Positions 28,040-36,707 of a stretch of DNA of 62,082 nt are shown piece after piece (within the stretch, counting starts at the first letter, position 1; each line of letters opens with the position of its first letter). Both the position numbers and the translations under genes were made by a program. Source of the stretch: an uncultured Taibaiella sp. (GTDB lineage: Bacteria > Bacteroidota > Bacteroidia > Chitinophagales > Chitinophagaceae); assembly GCA_937870855.1 (NCBI GenBank), contig CALMWT010000063.1:1-62082 (forward strand), read 5' to 3'. The notes below the pieces were generated by a model. The model was not told the DNA's origin, made no database searches, and was given only the letters and a program-made list of their open reading frames with translations.

Positions 28040-29050
28040 TTAGGTAATACTCTTGAACACCGTGTATCGCAGAATGGCTTCCAAAGCAAGACAAACAAGA
28101 GCTATGAAAGCAAAAGGGAAAAAGAGTTCCGCATAGTGTTTATAACTGCTGATCTCCACTTTGGTTTTTTCAAGCTTATCAATATCTGTGTAAATGGACT
28201 TGAGGGATGAATTGTTTGTAGCACGGTAATATTTTCCCCCTGTTTCGCTGGCGATTTTTTTCAGCAGTGGCTCGTCTATCTGAACCTCTTGCATTTGTCG
28301 TTGCATTCCAAAAGGCGTTTGTACCGGATATGGTGCCATACCAATTGTTCCTACACCAATAGTGTAAACACGAATTTTGTAAGCCTTTGCAATTTCAAGC
28401 GCAAGCTCCGGCCCCACCTTGCCTATATTATTTACGCCATCGGTTAATAAAATAACAACCTTACTTTTCCCATTCGATCTTCTTATCCTGTCAACCGCTG
28501 TTGCCAGTCCATCGCCAATTGCAGTTCCATCTACCAGCATGCCACTTCTTATCGCACTTATTTGCTGCTTCAATACTTCATGATCAATAGTGATGGGACA
28601 TTGTGTAAAACTTTCACCCGCAAAAACTACCAATCCGATTCTGTCTGTAGTTCTTTTTTCAACAAAGTCTATTGCAACTTTTTTCGAAGCTTCTATTCTA
28701 TTAGGTTTTAAATCTTCCGCCAACATACTGCCCGATACATCCACCGATAGCACTATGTCAATCCCTTCGCTATCTATATTTTCAGTCACATTACTCGATT
28801 GCGGTCTTGCCATTGCAACAATCAGCGCACTTAATGCAAATAACCTCAGAATAAAAAGTACAGGACGAAAACGCACACGCCATGTAGGTTTTACACTCGT
28901 CAATCCGGAAAGTGTGGTGAGCCTGAGTGCCGGATGGCTTCGCTTTTTGTTTCTTAGCTGCCACCAAATAAGCAGAGGTATAACAAGGAACAGCCCGAAA
29001 AAAATTGGGTGAGCGAAAGTGATATGTTTCCAATCCATCAGTTCTTTCAT
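28040..29050 (-). CDS. batA: BatA-like VWA membrane protein
   Basis: A 336-residue inner-membrane protein with an N-terminal membrane segment (around residues 15-30, FFGLFLVIPLLIWW), a second near 55-75, a periplasmic or cytoplasmic VWA domain with MIDAS DVSGSM and LLTDGVNNIG, and a C-terminal membrane segment (FPFAFIALVCLALEAIL). BatA proteins of Bacteroides contribute to aerotolerance; the biochemical role is unknown. Its ATG overlaps the upstream TGA (ATGA), so translation is coupled to the BatD-like gene. No BatB or BatC follows. Confidence 0.9.
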   Translation of the reverse strand: MKELMDWKHITFAHPIFFGLFLVIPLLIWWQLRNKKRSHPALRLTTLSGLTSVKPTWRVRFRPVLFILRLFALSALIVAMARPQSSNVTENIDSEGIDIVLSVDVSGSMLAEDLKPNRIEASKKVAIDFVEKRTTDRIGLVVFAGESFTQCPITIDHEVLKQQISAIRSGMLVDGTAIGDGLATAVDRIRRSNGKSKVVILLTDGVNNIGKVGPELALEIAKAYKIRVYTIGVGTIGMAPYPVQTPFGMQRQMQEVQIDEPLLKKIASETGGKYYRATNNSSLKSIYTDIDKLEKTKVEISSYKHYAELFFPFAFIALVCLALEAILRYTVFKSIT

Positions 29051-29997
29051 GACTGCGATTGTGTGGTGTTTGTGATAACAGGTTTTGTTTGCATTACAAA
29101 CTGTTTTGTCAGGTCAATAACGTTTGTATGCTCATGTGGTAGCGGTTGTGCTTTCGCAAACTTCGCAAGATCGGCAGTGCGTAGAATTATTGAAAGCCTG
29201 TCATATTGCAAGCCCATTTCAGGGTGCATTTTTACTTTCTGCAACAGTTCATCTGTCGTCAGTTCCATTGCAGGTGTCTGGAAACGTTCTTCAATATACA
29301 TGCGCAGAATATCAGTTAGCTGCACGTAATATTCTTTGATCTTGTCTTTTTGCCAAAGTTGTTGCCGCTCCAACTCACCGAGTAGCCGCAGCGCTTTTTC
29401 ATCCACAGGTTCGGGCGGTGCTTTTGGAACAGCAACCGGAATCTCGGTTTTTTTGTTTTTGCGGAAGTACATAAAGACCACAATTGCGAGCACAAGAAGT
29501 ATAATTCCGCCAATAATAAACCACAGGTAATCTTGCCAGGTACTTTTGACCGCAATTATTTCTTTGATGCCTTTGAAAGGTTTGGTTGTGTCAACTGCTA
29601 TGGTTTGCACCAGAATTTGAAAGCTATCGGTTTGAAGTGAGTAGGGTGTACCACTGTGAGGAATAACGGGAAATGGAAACGCAGGAATTTTAAAACTTCC
29701 ACTATCGAAACCAGTAATCAGCAATTGCTGTTTATAGCTCACAATGTCTCCTTGTTTGCTTGTGTCAATCTTACCTTTTTCTACAATTTCCAGCGAATTG
29801 AAAGTGTCTGGCAAAGCTGCCCATTGTAAACGACTTTGTTTGGAATTGTGAGCTGCCTCGATGTGTAATTTTATCTGATCGCCTACTGTTATTTGTGTTG
29901 CATCTACCCGCGCTTTTACCGTTGCATCCTGAGCAAAGGAGCTAAGCGAGAAAAATGAAAACAAAAATGAAAGAAACAGTTTGCCCAACGTGTTCAT
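29047..29997 (-). CDS. BatD-like/DUF4381-type membrane protein
   Basis: A 316-residue protein with a signal peptide (residues 1-22, ending SFAQ) and a BatD-like beta-rich exported domain (VDATQITVGDQIKLHI...). One membrane segment follows around 160-180 (LWFIIGGIILLVLAIVVFMYF), then a cytoplasmic helical tail with YYVQLTDILRMYIEERF, typical of DUF4381-like partners in MoxR/VWA operons. It is shorter than full BatD (~550 residues). It lies 3 bp after the DUF58 gene and overlaps BatA by 4 bp. Confidence 0.82.
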   Translation of the reverse strand: MNTLGKLFLSFLFSFFSLSSFAQDATVKARVDATQITVGDQIKLHIEAAHNSKQSRLQWAALPDTFNSLEIVEKGKIDTSKQGDIVSYKQQLLITGFDSGSFKIPAFPFPVIPHSGTPYSLQTDSFQILVQTIAVDTTKPFKGIKEIIAVKSTWQDYLWFIIGGIILLVLAIVVFMYFRKNKKTEIPVAVPKAPPEPVDEKALRLLGELERQQLWQKDKIKEYYVQLTDILRMYIEERFQTPAMELTTDELLQKVKMHPEMGLQYDRLSIILRTADLAKFAKAQPLPHEHTNVIDLTKQFVMQTKPVITNTTQSQS

Positions 29998-30000
29998 AGT

Positions 30001-30870
30001 TTATCGGCCTTTAAAAAAGCTTTGCAAGGATTTTACATAGTCTTCATCGGTGCGAATAGTTAATAAAGATGCGCCGCTTTTTCGGAAAGATTGGTTGCAA
30101 TACGATTTATGCTGGTTGAAAGCTTTTGCATATTGAGTACGCACTGTTTTATCTTCTGTGTCTATCCATTGCAAAGAGCCGGTTTCCGCATCCATCACCT
30201 GCACCAATCCCGCCATTGGAAGTTCCTGATCGCCACGGTCGTAAACCTGCATACCCACAAGGTCGTGTTTGCGGGCGGCAAGTTGCAAGGCTTTTTCATA
30301 CGGGGCACTTATAAAGTCGCTCAATAAAAAAGTGATAGTTCGCTTCTTCAAAACATTGTTCAGATAGTCTAACGCCGCATGCACATTTGTCCCTTTAGTT
30401 TGCGTCGGTTCCAGCGCTATCATTTCGCGGATTATTCGAAGTATATGGCTTCTGCCTTTTTTAGGGGGAATAAATTTTTCGATTTTATCACTGAAAAAAA
30501 TAACTCCCACTTTATCATTGTTTGTCGCCGCAGAAAAAGAAAGAACAGCACTGATTTCGGTTATCAGTTCCCGTTTCAGTCGGTAATGTGTACCAAACAA
30601 CGAACTACTGCTCACATCAATCAAAAGCATAACGATCAGCTCGCGCTCCTCTTCAAAAACTTTCACAAACGGATGGGAAAAACGGGCAGTTACATTCCAG
30701 TCTATAGATTTTACATCATCTCCCGGAGTGTATTCCCGCACTTCACTAAACGACATACCTCTGCCCTTAAATGCTGAGTGATATTCTCCGGCAAAAATAT
30801 GATTGCTCAAACCTCTGGTTTTGATTTCTATCCGCCTTACGCGCTTTAAAATCTCGGATGTGGTAAGCAT
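30001..30870 (-). CDS. DUF58 domain protein
   Basis: A 289-residue cytoplasmic protein. DUF58 hallmarks are YTPGDDVKSIDWNVTARF near residue 48 and a VWA-like core (LLIDVSSSSLFGT). These proteins are usually the second gene of a MoxR ATPase-DUF58-BatD-BatA cluster; here it is the first gene and no MoxR gene lies next to it. The sequence start MLTTSEILKRVRRIEIKTRG fits the family. Confidence 0.92.
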   Translation of the reverse strand: MLTTSEILKRVRRIEIKTRGLSNHIFAGEYHSAFKGRGMSFSEVREYTPGDDVKSIDWNVTARFSHPFVKVFEEERELIVMLLIDVSSSSLFGTHYRLKRELITEISAVLSFSAATNNDKVGVIFFSDKIEKFIPPKKGRSHILRIIREMIALEPTQTKGTNVHAALDYLNNVLKKRTITFLLSDFISAPYEKALQLAARKHDLVGMQVYDRGDQELPMAGLVQVMDAETGSLQWIDTEDKTVRTQYAKAFNQHKSYCNQSFRKSGASLLTIRTDEDYVKSLQSFFKGR

Positions 30871-30905
30871 GGGAGCCGTTGCAGGTAGTTCGCTTATTTT
30901 AACGA

Positions 30906-30913
30906 CAAATGTA
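30906..30913 (-). promoter_or_regulatory. Candidate -7 box for the bat operon
   Basis: Minus-strand TACATTTG fits TAnnTTTG and lies 35 bp before the DUF58 ATG. The -33 box is not clear. Confidence 0.4.
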
Positions 30914-31017
30914 ACAGATAGGCTATTTAAACGTTAGCGGGTTTGCTTAAAGTTTTCTGAAAATGAAGGGTGCTACCCTAAACTTTTCCGTCTTAGCTTT
31001 GAAGGAAATTTACAATC

Positions 31018-31863
31018 ATGATGACGAAATTTCGCCTGCTTTTTATACCTGCACTTGCTACCTCATTATTCACTTTGTCTTGCGGAGAAAATGAAACGAC
31101 AAGTAATCCACCGCAAGTTGATAGTGTGGGAGGAACCGCTGCCGAGAGCCTTGCTCTGTCGCTACAAAAACTCGATGATGTAAATGAATTTCCTGATGCA
31201 GCACTTGCTCTCGGAAATGTGATTGCAACACCCAGTGGCGATAGCGTAAATGTTTCATTTGCCTTTTCGGTAAAAAACTACGATCTGAAAAATCAAACAA
31301 CTGATAGCCTCAGCAAAATTTGTAACAACTCAGAAAAAGGACAGCACATTCATTTCATTCTCAACAACACCCCTTACGTGGCTTTGTATGAACCTAAGCA
31401 CGAGACTAAGGTTGCAAAAAATTCAGAACACTATGTGTTAGCGTTTTTAAGCCGTTCTTATCATCTGTCTTTAAAAAATAAGGGTGCTGCAATTTTATAC
31501 CGTTTTAAAATTGATGAAAACGGAAAACTTCAAAAACTCGACAACCCCAACACGCCAATGGTTTTCTATAGCCGTCCGAAAGGCGATTATTTAGGAAAGG
31601 ATACGGAGAACATTTTGTTCGACTTTTATTTGTGGAATGCAACGCTCGGTAATGAATATACGGTGAAGGCAGATGTTTCTACCGGTGGAAAAGACAAGAC
31701 CTTTATCATTTCCGAATGGTCACCCTACTTTTTGAAAAATCTGGCGATGGGCAAATCCACCATTAAATTGCTGCTGCTGGATAAAGACGGAAGAAAAGTG
31801 GACGGACCGAACACTGAAGTGAGCCGGGATATTAATATTGCGAAAGAAGAGCCGATGAGGTAA
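31018..31863 (+). CDS. Hypothetical lipoprotein
   Basis: A 281-residue predicted lipoprotein; the lipobox is LFTLSC with the acylated Cys at position 22, followed by a short acidic/Asn-rich linker. The mature part is beta-rich with two halves (about residues 50-170 and 190-270), containing HIHFILNNTPY and EWSPYFLKN. I do not recognise a named family with confidence; relatives have sometimes been annotated as phosphopeptide-binding. The DNA just upstream has TAGCTTTG (30994-31001), a possible -7 box. Confidence 0.8.
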   Translation: MMTKFRLLFIPALATSLFTLSCGENETTSNPPQVDSVGGTAAESLALSLQKLDDVNEFPDAALALGNVIATPSGDSVNVSFAFSVKNYDLKNQTTDSLSKICNNSEKGQHIHFILNNTPYVALYEPKHETKVAKNSEHYVLAFLSRSYHLSLKNKGAAILYRFKIDENGKLQKLDNPNTPMVFYSRPKGDYLGKDTENILFDFYLWNATLGNEYTVKADVSTGGKDKTFIISEWSPYFLKNLAMGKSTIKLLLLDKDGRKVDGPNTEVSRDINIAKEEPMR

Positions 31864-31902
31864 CGACCTTTCGTAAGTGGTATTCAACGAGGTAATCTCT
31901 GG

Positions 31903-32012
31903 GTGCATCCCATTTTTCGCTGAAGATAAGCCCTGAAAGGGCGAAATTTACTAACGGTGGGTGCAGCCCGTCGGTATGAATGTGTTTTTAAAAAGCGAAA
32001 TTTGGGATGCAC
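31903..32012. repeat. Imperfect inverted repeat element (MITE-like)
   Basis: A 19-base arm GTGCATCCCATTTTTCGCT (31903-31921) and its inverted partner AGCGAAATTTGGGATGCAC (31994-32012) agree at 17 of 19 positions. The interior includes CCCTGAAAGGG and GGGTGCAGCCC, small palindromes. It lies between the lipoprotein gene and msrC and has no coding potential. Confidence 0.65.
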
Positions 32013-32038
32013 TAATTTTCTAAGAGTAACTTTCTTAA

Positions 32039-32515
32039 ATGGCGGAAGACTTAAAAATCTCAAAAGCGGGAAAAAGCGAAAATTACCAATCTCTTATCCC
32101 ACAGATAAAGGGCATAATTGAGTATGAACCTGATCTTGTAGCAAATCTTGCAAATGTTGTTGCAGCATTGAAAGAACAGTTTGGTTGGTTTTGGGTAGGT
32201 TTTTATTTGGTGAAAGAAGGTGAATTAGTGCTTGCTCCTTTTCAGGGACCGGTTGCCTGTACCAGAATTAAAAAAGGGAAAGGTGTTTGTGGATCAAGCT
32301 GGAAGCAAAGAAAAACGTTGATTGTTCCAGACGTAGATAAATTCCCAGGTCATATTGCTTGCTCTTCTTTATCTAAATCCGAAATTGTTGTACCTGTTAT
32401 TCGTAACGAAGAAGTGATTGGTGTGCTGGATGTAGATAGTGAGTTGTACGATCAGTTTGATGCTACAGATCAAAAATATCTTGAGGAAATTGTGGCGCTA
32501 ATCAGCTTTAAATAA
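32039..32515 (+). CDS. msrC: Free methionine-(R)-sulfoxide reductase (GAF domain)
   Basis: A 158-residue GAF-domain enzyme with the three redox cysteines of the fRMsr family, C74 (PVACTRI), C84 (GVCG) and C108 (HIACSS); the 10 and 24 residue spacings match the E. coli and yeast enzymes. It reduces free Met-R-sulfoxide in the cytoplasm. Its 3' end overlaps the 3' end of the convergent amidohydrolase gene by 8 bp. Confidence 0.93.
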   Translation: MAEDLKISKAGKSENYQSLIPQIKGIIEYEPDLVANLANVVAALKEQFGWFWVGFYLVKEGELVLAPFQGPVACTRIKKGKGVCGSSWKQRKTLIVPDVDKFPGHIACSSLSKSEIVVPVIRNEEVIGVLDVDSELYDQFDATDQKYLEEIVALISFK

Positions 32516-33674
32516 TTCTCTCAATAACCGGATTTGCCGATTCGCTCAAATCTGAAATGTTTAGCAATCCAGGTTGTTTACCCACTTCAAGTGATCCTAC
32601 TTGCTCGTTCATATCAAGCGCTTTGGCTCCGTTGCTGGTAGCCCATTGCAATAAAACTTCCCATTGAAGCAGGGGAATTTTTTTCTTCAAAGTAAGAAGT
32701 TCTGAGAACACACAAAGCTGATGGTTGGAAGCAAGACTATCTGTTCCAATACACATATTTAATCCCGCGGCTGCAAGCATCGTAACGTCTGGAAGTGTGT
32801 TTTCAATATAGAGATTTGCATTCGGGCAAAGACACCAATAGGTTTGCCTGAAGCGATCTACAGCGATCTCAACGTCTTCTTTCGTAGTGTAAGTATTGTG
32901 AACGAAAATGATTGGGTGTTCGTCCGATAACCATTGTGTGTAGGTTTGCAATGAAGACTTTCCGGTAGCCTGGAAAAAATCATATTCGATACCCAAGCCA
33001 CTGAGCAAATTGTTTACCGCACCAGTTTTATTTTGGTAAAATTCATTTTCTGCAAGCGACTCCTGATTGTGAATAGAAATAATAGATTGAGGCTGATGTT
33101 TATCTATAAAATCAAACAGCGTTTTTGAAACAGAATATGGTGCATGAGGAACGATTGACTGGCGAAGTATTTTATCTTTCTGTTGCTGGGCAGCGAAGGT
33201 TTTATAAGTATGGCGTGAAGCTTTAAATCTTTGCGGCGCGTATTGTTCGGTAAAGCCAATGCATTCCACAAAAGTATGAACGTGTAAATCGTTCAGTGCC
33301 CGCAGATCCAGCGTATCAGTAACGTTTGCGATATCGCCAACCGCTACTACACCATGGTTTCTTAATTCCTGATACGCTTCATGTCTTGCAAACCTTATTT
33401 CTTCCCTCGAAAACTTCCCTCGAATGATGGGGATCTGTTGCAAAAAGGGAATGAGACCGGTATGCTCCGGTATGCTATTTCTTAAATGCGAAAGCTCCAG
33501 ATGGCAATGCACATTCACAAATCCCGGACAAAGAATCCCTTGATATTCTATTACATCTTCGTTTTGCAAACCATAGTGTATGGCTGTAATCACACCGCTA
33601 TCATTCACTTCAACCATCGAGCCTGCCGGAAGAAATTTGTATCCGTTGTGTATGAGTGGTGCGGTAAAGAGCAT
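32508..33674 (-). CDS. Amidohydrolase family deaminase (candidate aminofutalosine deaminase)
   Basis: A 388-residue TIM-barrel metal hydrolase of the cytosine deaminase/chlorohydrolase group. Metal ligands are visible: VNVHCHLE (HxH), VPHAPYSVS, SIHNQES, and IGTDSLASN (Asp). Such enzymes deaminate purine-type or aminofutalosine substrates. Because mqnB is encoded nearby and this family includes aminofutalosine deaminase, that role is a fair guess; guanine deaminase is an alternative. Confidence 0.85.
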   Translation of the reverse strand: MLFTAPLIHNGYKFLPAGSMVEVNDSGVITAIHYGLQNEDVIEYQGILCPGFVNVHCHLELSHLRNSIPEHTGLIPFLQQIPIIRGKFSREEIRFARHEAYQELRNHGVVAVGDIANVTDTLDLRALNDLHVHTFVECIGFTEQYAPQRFKASRHTYKTFAAQQQKDKILRQSIVPHAPYSVSKTLFDFIDKHQPQSIISIHNQESLAENEFYQNKTGAVNNLLSGLGIEYDFFQATGKSSLQTYTQWLSDEHPIIFVHNTYTTKEDVEIAVDRFRQTYWCLCPNANLYIENTLPDVTMLAAAGLNMCIGTDSLASNHQLCVFSELLTLKKKIPLLQWEVLLQWATSNGAKALDMNEQVGSLEVGKQPGLLNISDLSESANPVIERII

Positions 33675-33716
33675 GTTGTTTGCAAAAAAATGTCATCGCT
33701 GTGGATGACATGAAGG

Positions 33717-35300
33717 TTAGCCTTTAAAATGTTTCAGAAAGATTATTTCCTTTTCAACAAGGAAACGCCATTTGCCACGGGTTACGTTTTTCTTAGTCAG
33801 CCCCGCGTACATCACCCTATCCAGCTTTTCTACCACATAGCCCAGCGACTCGAAAATCCTCCTCACAATTCTGTTCTTACCACTATGTATTTCCAATCCT
33901 ATTTCGTGGCGAGTATCGAGGTAGGCAATAGCATCTACTTGCGTCAAGCCATCTTCAAGTTCTATGCCTTTAGAAATTTTTTCGTAGTCGGCGCGTGTAA
34001 GGTTTTTATCGAGTGTAACATGGTACACCTTCTTCATGTTGTAACTTGGGTGTGCTAATCTGTGAGCAAGTGCCCCATCGTTTGTAAGTAACAAAACACC
34101 CGTTGTATTTCGGTCAAGTCTTCCCACAGGAAATAGTCTTTCAGCACCTGTATTGGTAACAAGATCCATTACAGTCTTACGTTCTTCGGGATCTTCGGTT
34201 GTAGTGATATACCCTTTAGGTTTATTGAGGAGAATGTAAACAAGATTTTTTTGCGGCGTTAGCTTCTTACCTGAAAGTGTTATTTGGTCGCCAGGTTCTA
34301 CACGATAACCCGGATCCAAAATCAGTTCACCATTCACCCTTACTTTGCCCTGCTTCACCATCTCTGCTGCATCTCTTCTGCTGCTTTCGCCACTGTGAGC
34401 AATGTATTTGTTGAGCGTCATAGCCCCGTCAATTGGCTTGGCTTCAGAGTCTGTATAACTTCTGCGGGAGATTTCTACTTCTGGTAATTCTTTTTTGAAC
34501 GAAGGTTTACGTGGTTTTCTTTCCTCTTGTTCTTCCGTACTTGAGTCAAAATTTTTTCGGGGAAATTTTCCGGAATTATTGTCCTTTCCTTTTCTGTCAT
34601 CACGATTTTTGGGTTTCTGGTTAAAAGGCTTTTCAGTTCGCTCTTCATTCCGGCCAAAAGGTTTTCGCGGTCGTTTTTCTGAATCTTCAATTTTATCTGT
34701 TCCGGCTCGTTTGTTAGGTGTGTATTTTTTGTCGCGATCATCTTTTTCAAATTTTCTATCCTCACCGTGTTCGCTACGCTTTGCATCAAAAGGTTTTCTT
34801 GCGCTTCTTTCAAAAGGCTTCCGCTCATTTTTCTCGAAGGGTTTCCGCTCACTCCGTTCCGGTTTTTCGCTATCGCCACTTAGTTTTCTATCCGCAAACT
34901 TGTCTCTGCGATCCCACGTTTTCTCAGGCTTATTTTCAGTTCCTGTCTCAGTTCGTTTCCTTTCAAAAGGTTTTCGTGGTCTATCGTCACTGCGAGCATC
35001 AAAAGATTTTCGTTGGAAAGGCTTTTTTCTTGCTTCATCACTTTCATTTCGGTCGTCTTTTTTAAAAGTCCTTCCTGAACGATCACTTTTTTCCTCAAAA
35101 GGTTTTTCAAACTTCCGGCGAGGCCTTTCAGGAAAGCTACGTTTGTCATCTTTATCAAATTCTCGTTCGGCGCGTGGTGGTTTTTCGTCCTTTTTAAAAG
35201 GTCTATCAGGAGCGCCGGATTTTGGTCTGGCATCTTTTTTATATCCTTTATTGGTTGAATTCTTGTGATAGGAAGTGCCGCCCGACTGTTTTTTCATCAT
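33717..35300 (-). CDS. RsuA/RluB-family pseudouridine synthase with charged N-terminal extension
   Basis: A 527-residue protein if started at MMKKQSGGTSYH. Residues ~1-270 are a very basic and acidic low-complexity tract rich in KPFERK, FKKDD and RKPFE repeats. The S4 RNA-binding domain follows (MTLNKYIAHSGESSRRDAAE through KVRVNG), then the synthase domain with catalytic Asp in GRLDRNTTGVLLLTNDG and the C-terminal KNRIVRRIFESLGY. It isomerises uridine in rRNA. The catalytic core is complete. The extension is probably disordered and could bind RNA; related Bacteroidota enzymes carry shorter extensions. Confidence 0.92.
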   Translation of the reverse strand: MMKKQSGGTSYHKNSTNKGYKKDARPKSGAPDRPFKKDEKPPRAEREFDKDDKRSFPERPRRKFEKPFEEKSDRSGRTFKKDDRNESDEARKKPFQRKSFDARSDDRPRKPFERKRTETGTENKPEKTWDRRDKFADRKLSGDSEKPERSERKPFEKNERKPFERSARKPFDAKRSEHGEDRKFEKDDRDKKYTPNKRAGTDKIEDSEKRPRKPFGRNEERTEKPFNQKPKNRDDRKGKDNNSGKFPRKNFDSSTEEQEERKPRKPSFKKELPEVEISRRSYTDSEAKPIDGAMTLNKYIAHSGESSRRDAAEMVKQGKVRVNGELILDPGYRVEPGDQITLSGKKLTPQKNLVYILLNKPKGYITTTEDPEERKTVMDLVTNTGAERLFPVGRLDRNTTGVLLLTNDGALAHRLAHPSYNMKKVYHVTLDKNLTRADYEKISKGIELEDGLTQVDAIAYLDTRHEIGLEIHSGKNRIVRRIFESLGYVVEKLDRVMYAGLTKKNVTRGKWRFLVEKEIIFLKHFKG

Positions 35301-35365
35301 TGCAAAAAAATGAAGCGTAAAGGTACAATCTTTAAAAGCATACCATCTCTTTATTCTCCCCTTAC

Positions 35366-36028
35366 ATGAAGCCCTTACTGGCAATATTGCTTACCCTCGC
35401 CGCGATACTCATATATGATGTGAGCTATGGACAGAAAAAAAACACAATCAAACCACAAGTAAGTAATCGGGATACGGTAAATATTCCGGTCAGCCAAAGA
35501 CAACTCTTTGTTTCTCCAAAGCGAAATCTTCTTGTTACGCATTTTGATGCGACGATCGGTGCCAGTAAGGTTATGAAAAGTGATGCGAGTTCGGAGCTTG
35601 GGTTCTCTGCCGCTGTAAAAGGCTTGTACAACTTCACCGGAGCATTATACGTAAATATGGGTGTGGGCATTTCACAGCTTTCAAGCAAACCTCAGACGGA
35701 TCAGGTTAACGCTTCTGGAAAACATTCCGCCACGGCAGTAACACTTCCCTTTGGCGTAGGTTTTTCTATAGGTGATGATCGCGCTCAGATTGTGAATGGC
35801 ATTGACCTTTTTCCAGTGTACTATGTTGCTCATCCGAATGTAAAGAATGCACGAAATTTTACCTGGGGCTTTGGTGTTGATTTGGGTTTTCACCTCCGCA
35901 TCAGAGAGCGTTTACACTTGGGTATGATGGCCAAGCTCCAAATGTTTCAGCCGTTCGATAAAGATGAGCATCAGAGTTTTCCGCGTTATGGTTTTATAGG
36001 AACCGGACTATTACTACGCTACGATTGA
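35366..36028 (+). CDS. Hypothetical exported beta-barrel-like protein
   Basis: A 220-residue protein with signal peptide (residues 1-22, ending SYGQ) and alternating hydrophobic strands (SELGFSAAVKGLYN, ALYVNMGVGIS, TWGFGVDLGFHLRI, YGFIGTGLLLRYD), a pattern of small outer-membrane barrels of the porin-like family. It ends in a charged RYD rather than an aromatic residue, which weakens the barrel call. It is divergent from the pseudouridine synthase and precedes the rpmH promoter. Confidence 0.7.
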   Translation: MKPLLAILLTLAAILIYDVSYGQKKNTIKPQVSNRDTVNIPVSQRQLFVSPKRNLLVTHFDATIGASKVMKSDASSELGFSAAVKGLYNFTGALYVNMGVGISQLSSKPQTDQVNASGKHSATAVTLPFGVGFSIGDDRAQIVNGIDLFPVYYVAHPNVKNARNFTWGFGVDLGFHLRIRERLHLGMMAKLQMFQPFDKDEHQSFPRYGFIGTGLLLRYD

Positions 36029-36055
36029 TAACTGTCCGAAAAATTGAAAAATAAA

Positions 36056-36086
36056 TTGGTTAGACGGTCATCTGCCTTTATCTTTG
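36056..36086 (+). promoter_or_regulatory. Promoter of rpmH-rnpA-yidD
   Basis: -7 box TATCTTTG (36079-36086), with a weak upstream TTGG (36056-36059) at a 19-bp spacer. The leader to the rpmH ATG is about 50 nt. Confidence 0.6.
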
Positions 36087-36138
36087 CCCACCTTAATAAA
36101 AAATGCTCCCTCTATTGGGAAATTAAACTGAGCAGAAT

Positions 36139-36294
36139 ATGAAACGTACGTATCAACCAAGCCGCCGCCGCCGCAAATCAGTTCATGGTTTCCGCCAACG
36201 TATGGAAACGGCTAACGGTCGCAAAGTATTAGCATCACGCAGAGCAAAAGGCCGCCATAAACTGACCGTTTCTGACGAGCGCCGTCTTAAATAA
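36139..36294 (+). CDS. rpmH: 50S ribosomal protein L34
   Basis: A 51-codon gene encoding [20 protein letters not shown] and ending in DERRLK, the classic L34 sequence, very basic. First gene of the rpmH-rnpA-yidD cluster, with rnpA close behind. Confidence 0.97.
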   Translation: MKRTYQPSRRRRKSVHGFRQRMETANGRKVLASRRAKGRHKLTVSDERRLK

Positions 36295-36320
36295 TTTTAG
36301 TAACAGATAAATCAGTCGCT

Positions 36321-36707
36321 ATTCGTAATACTTTCAAAGCATACGAGCGGCTTAAGCGCGAGCAACATATTGATACGCTTTTCCGTAAGGGGAAAGCGTT
36401 TTCTGTTTTTCCGTTGAAGGTGATCTACTTAGTGGTGCCTCGAGATGAAAGTGAAGTATCGCCTGTGCGGATGGGTTTTTCTGTTTCTAAAAAAAAGTTT
36501 CGAGGTGCAGTGCAGCGAAACAAGCTAAAGCGGCTAATGCGCGAGGCCTGGAGACTGAATAAATTTCCTGTTTACGCAACCGTTCCGCCCTCCAGCCAAC
36601 TTCATGTTTTTTTTATTTTTACAGGAAATGAGTTGTTGGATTTTAAGGCAGTAGAGAATGCCGTTGTTAAGTCGGCAGAAAAACTTGCCACCCTGCACAA
36701 GGTCTGA
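36321..36707 (+). CDS. rnpA: Ribonuclease P protein component, non-ATG start
   Basis: The frame encodes the full RnpA family N-terminus RNTFKAYERLKREQ, then ID-LFRKGKAFSVFPLKVIY, the basic helix RNKLKRLMREAWR and a KLATLH tail. No ATG, GTG or TTG exists in this frame before the TTG at 36414, which would remove about 31 conserved residues. The best fit is ATT at 36321, directly before RNTF, which gives 128 residues; ATT at 36294 or ATA at 36291, overlapping the rpmH stop, are alternatives. RnpA assists RNase P in tRNA 5' maturation. The yidD ATG follows the rnpA TGA directly, so the two may be translationally coupled. Confidence 0.88.
   Translation: MRNTFKAYERLKREQHIDTLFRKGKAFSVFPLKVIYLVVPRDESEVSPVRMGFSVSKKKFRGAVQRNKLKRLMREAWRLNKFPVYATVPPSSQLHVFFIFTGNELLDFKAVENAVVKSAEKLATLHKV

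Noticed and set aside
34495..35268. Long open frame opposite the pseudouridine synthase
   Set aside because: It is antisense to the charged low-complexity extension and its Ser/Phe/Arg-rich product mirrors that composition.
36414..36707. Short rnpA starting at TTG 36414
   Set aside because: It would delete about 31 residues of the conserved RnpA fold that the same frame encodes upstream.
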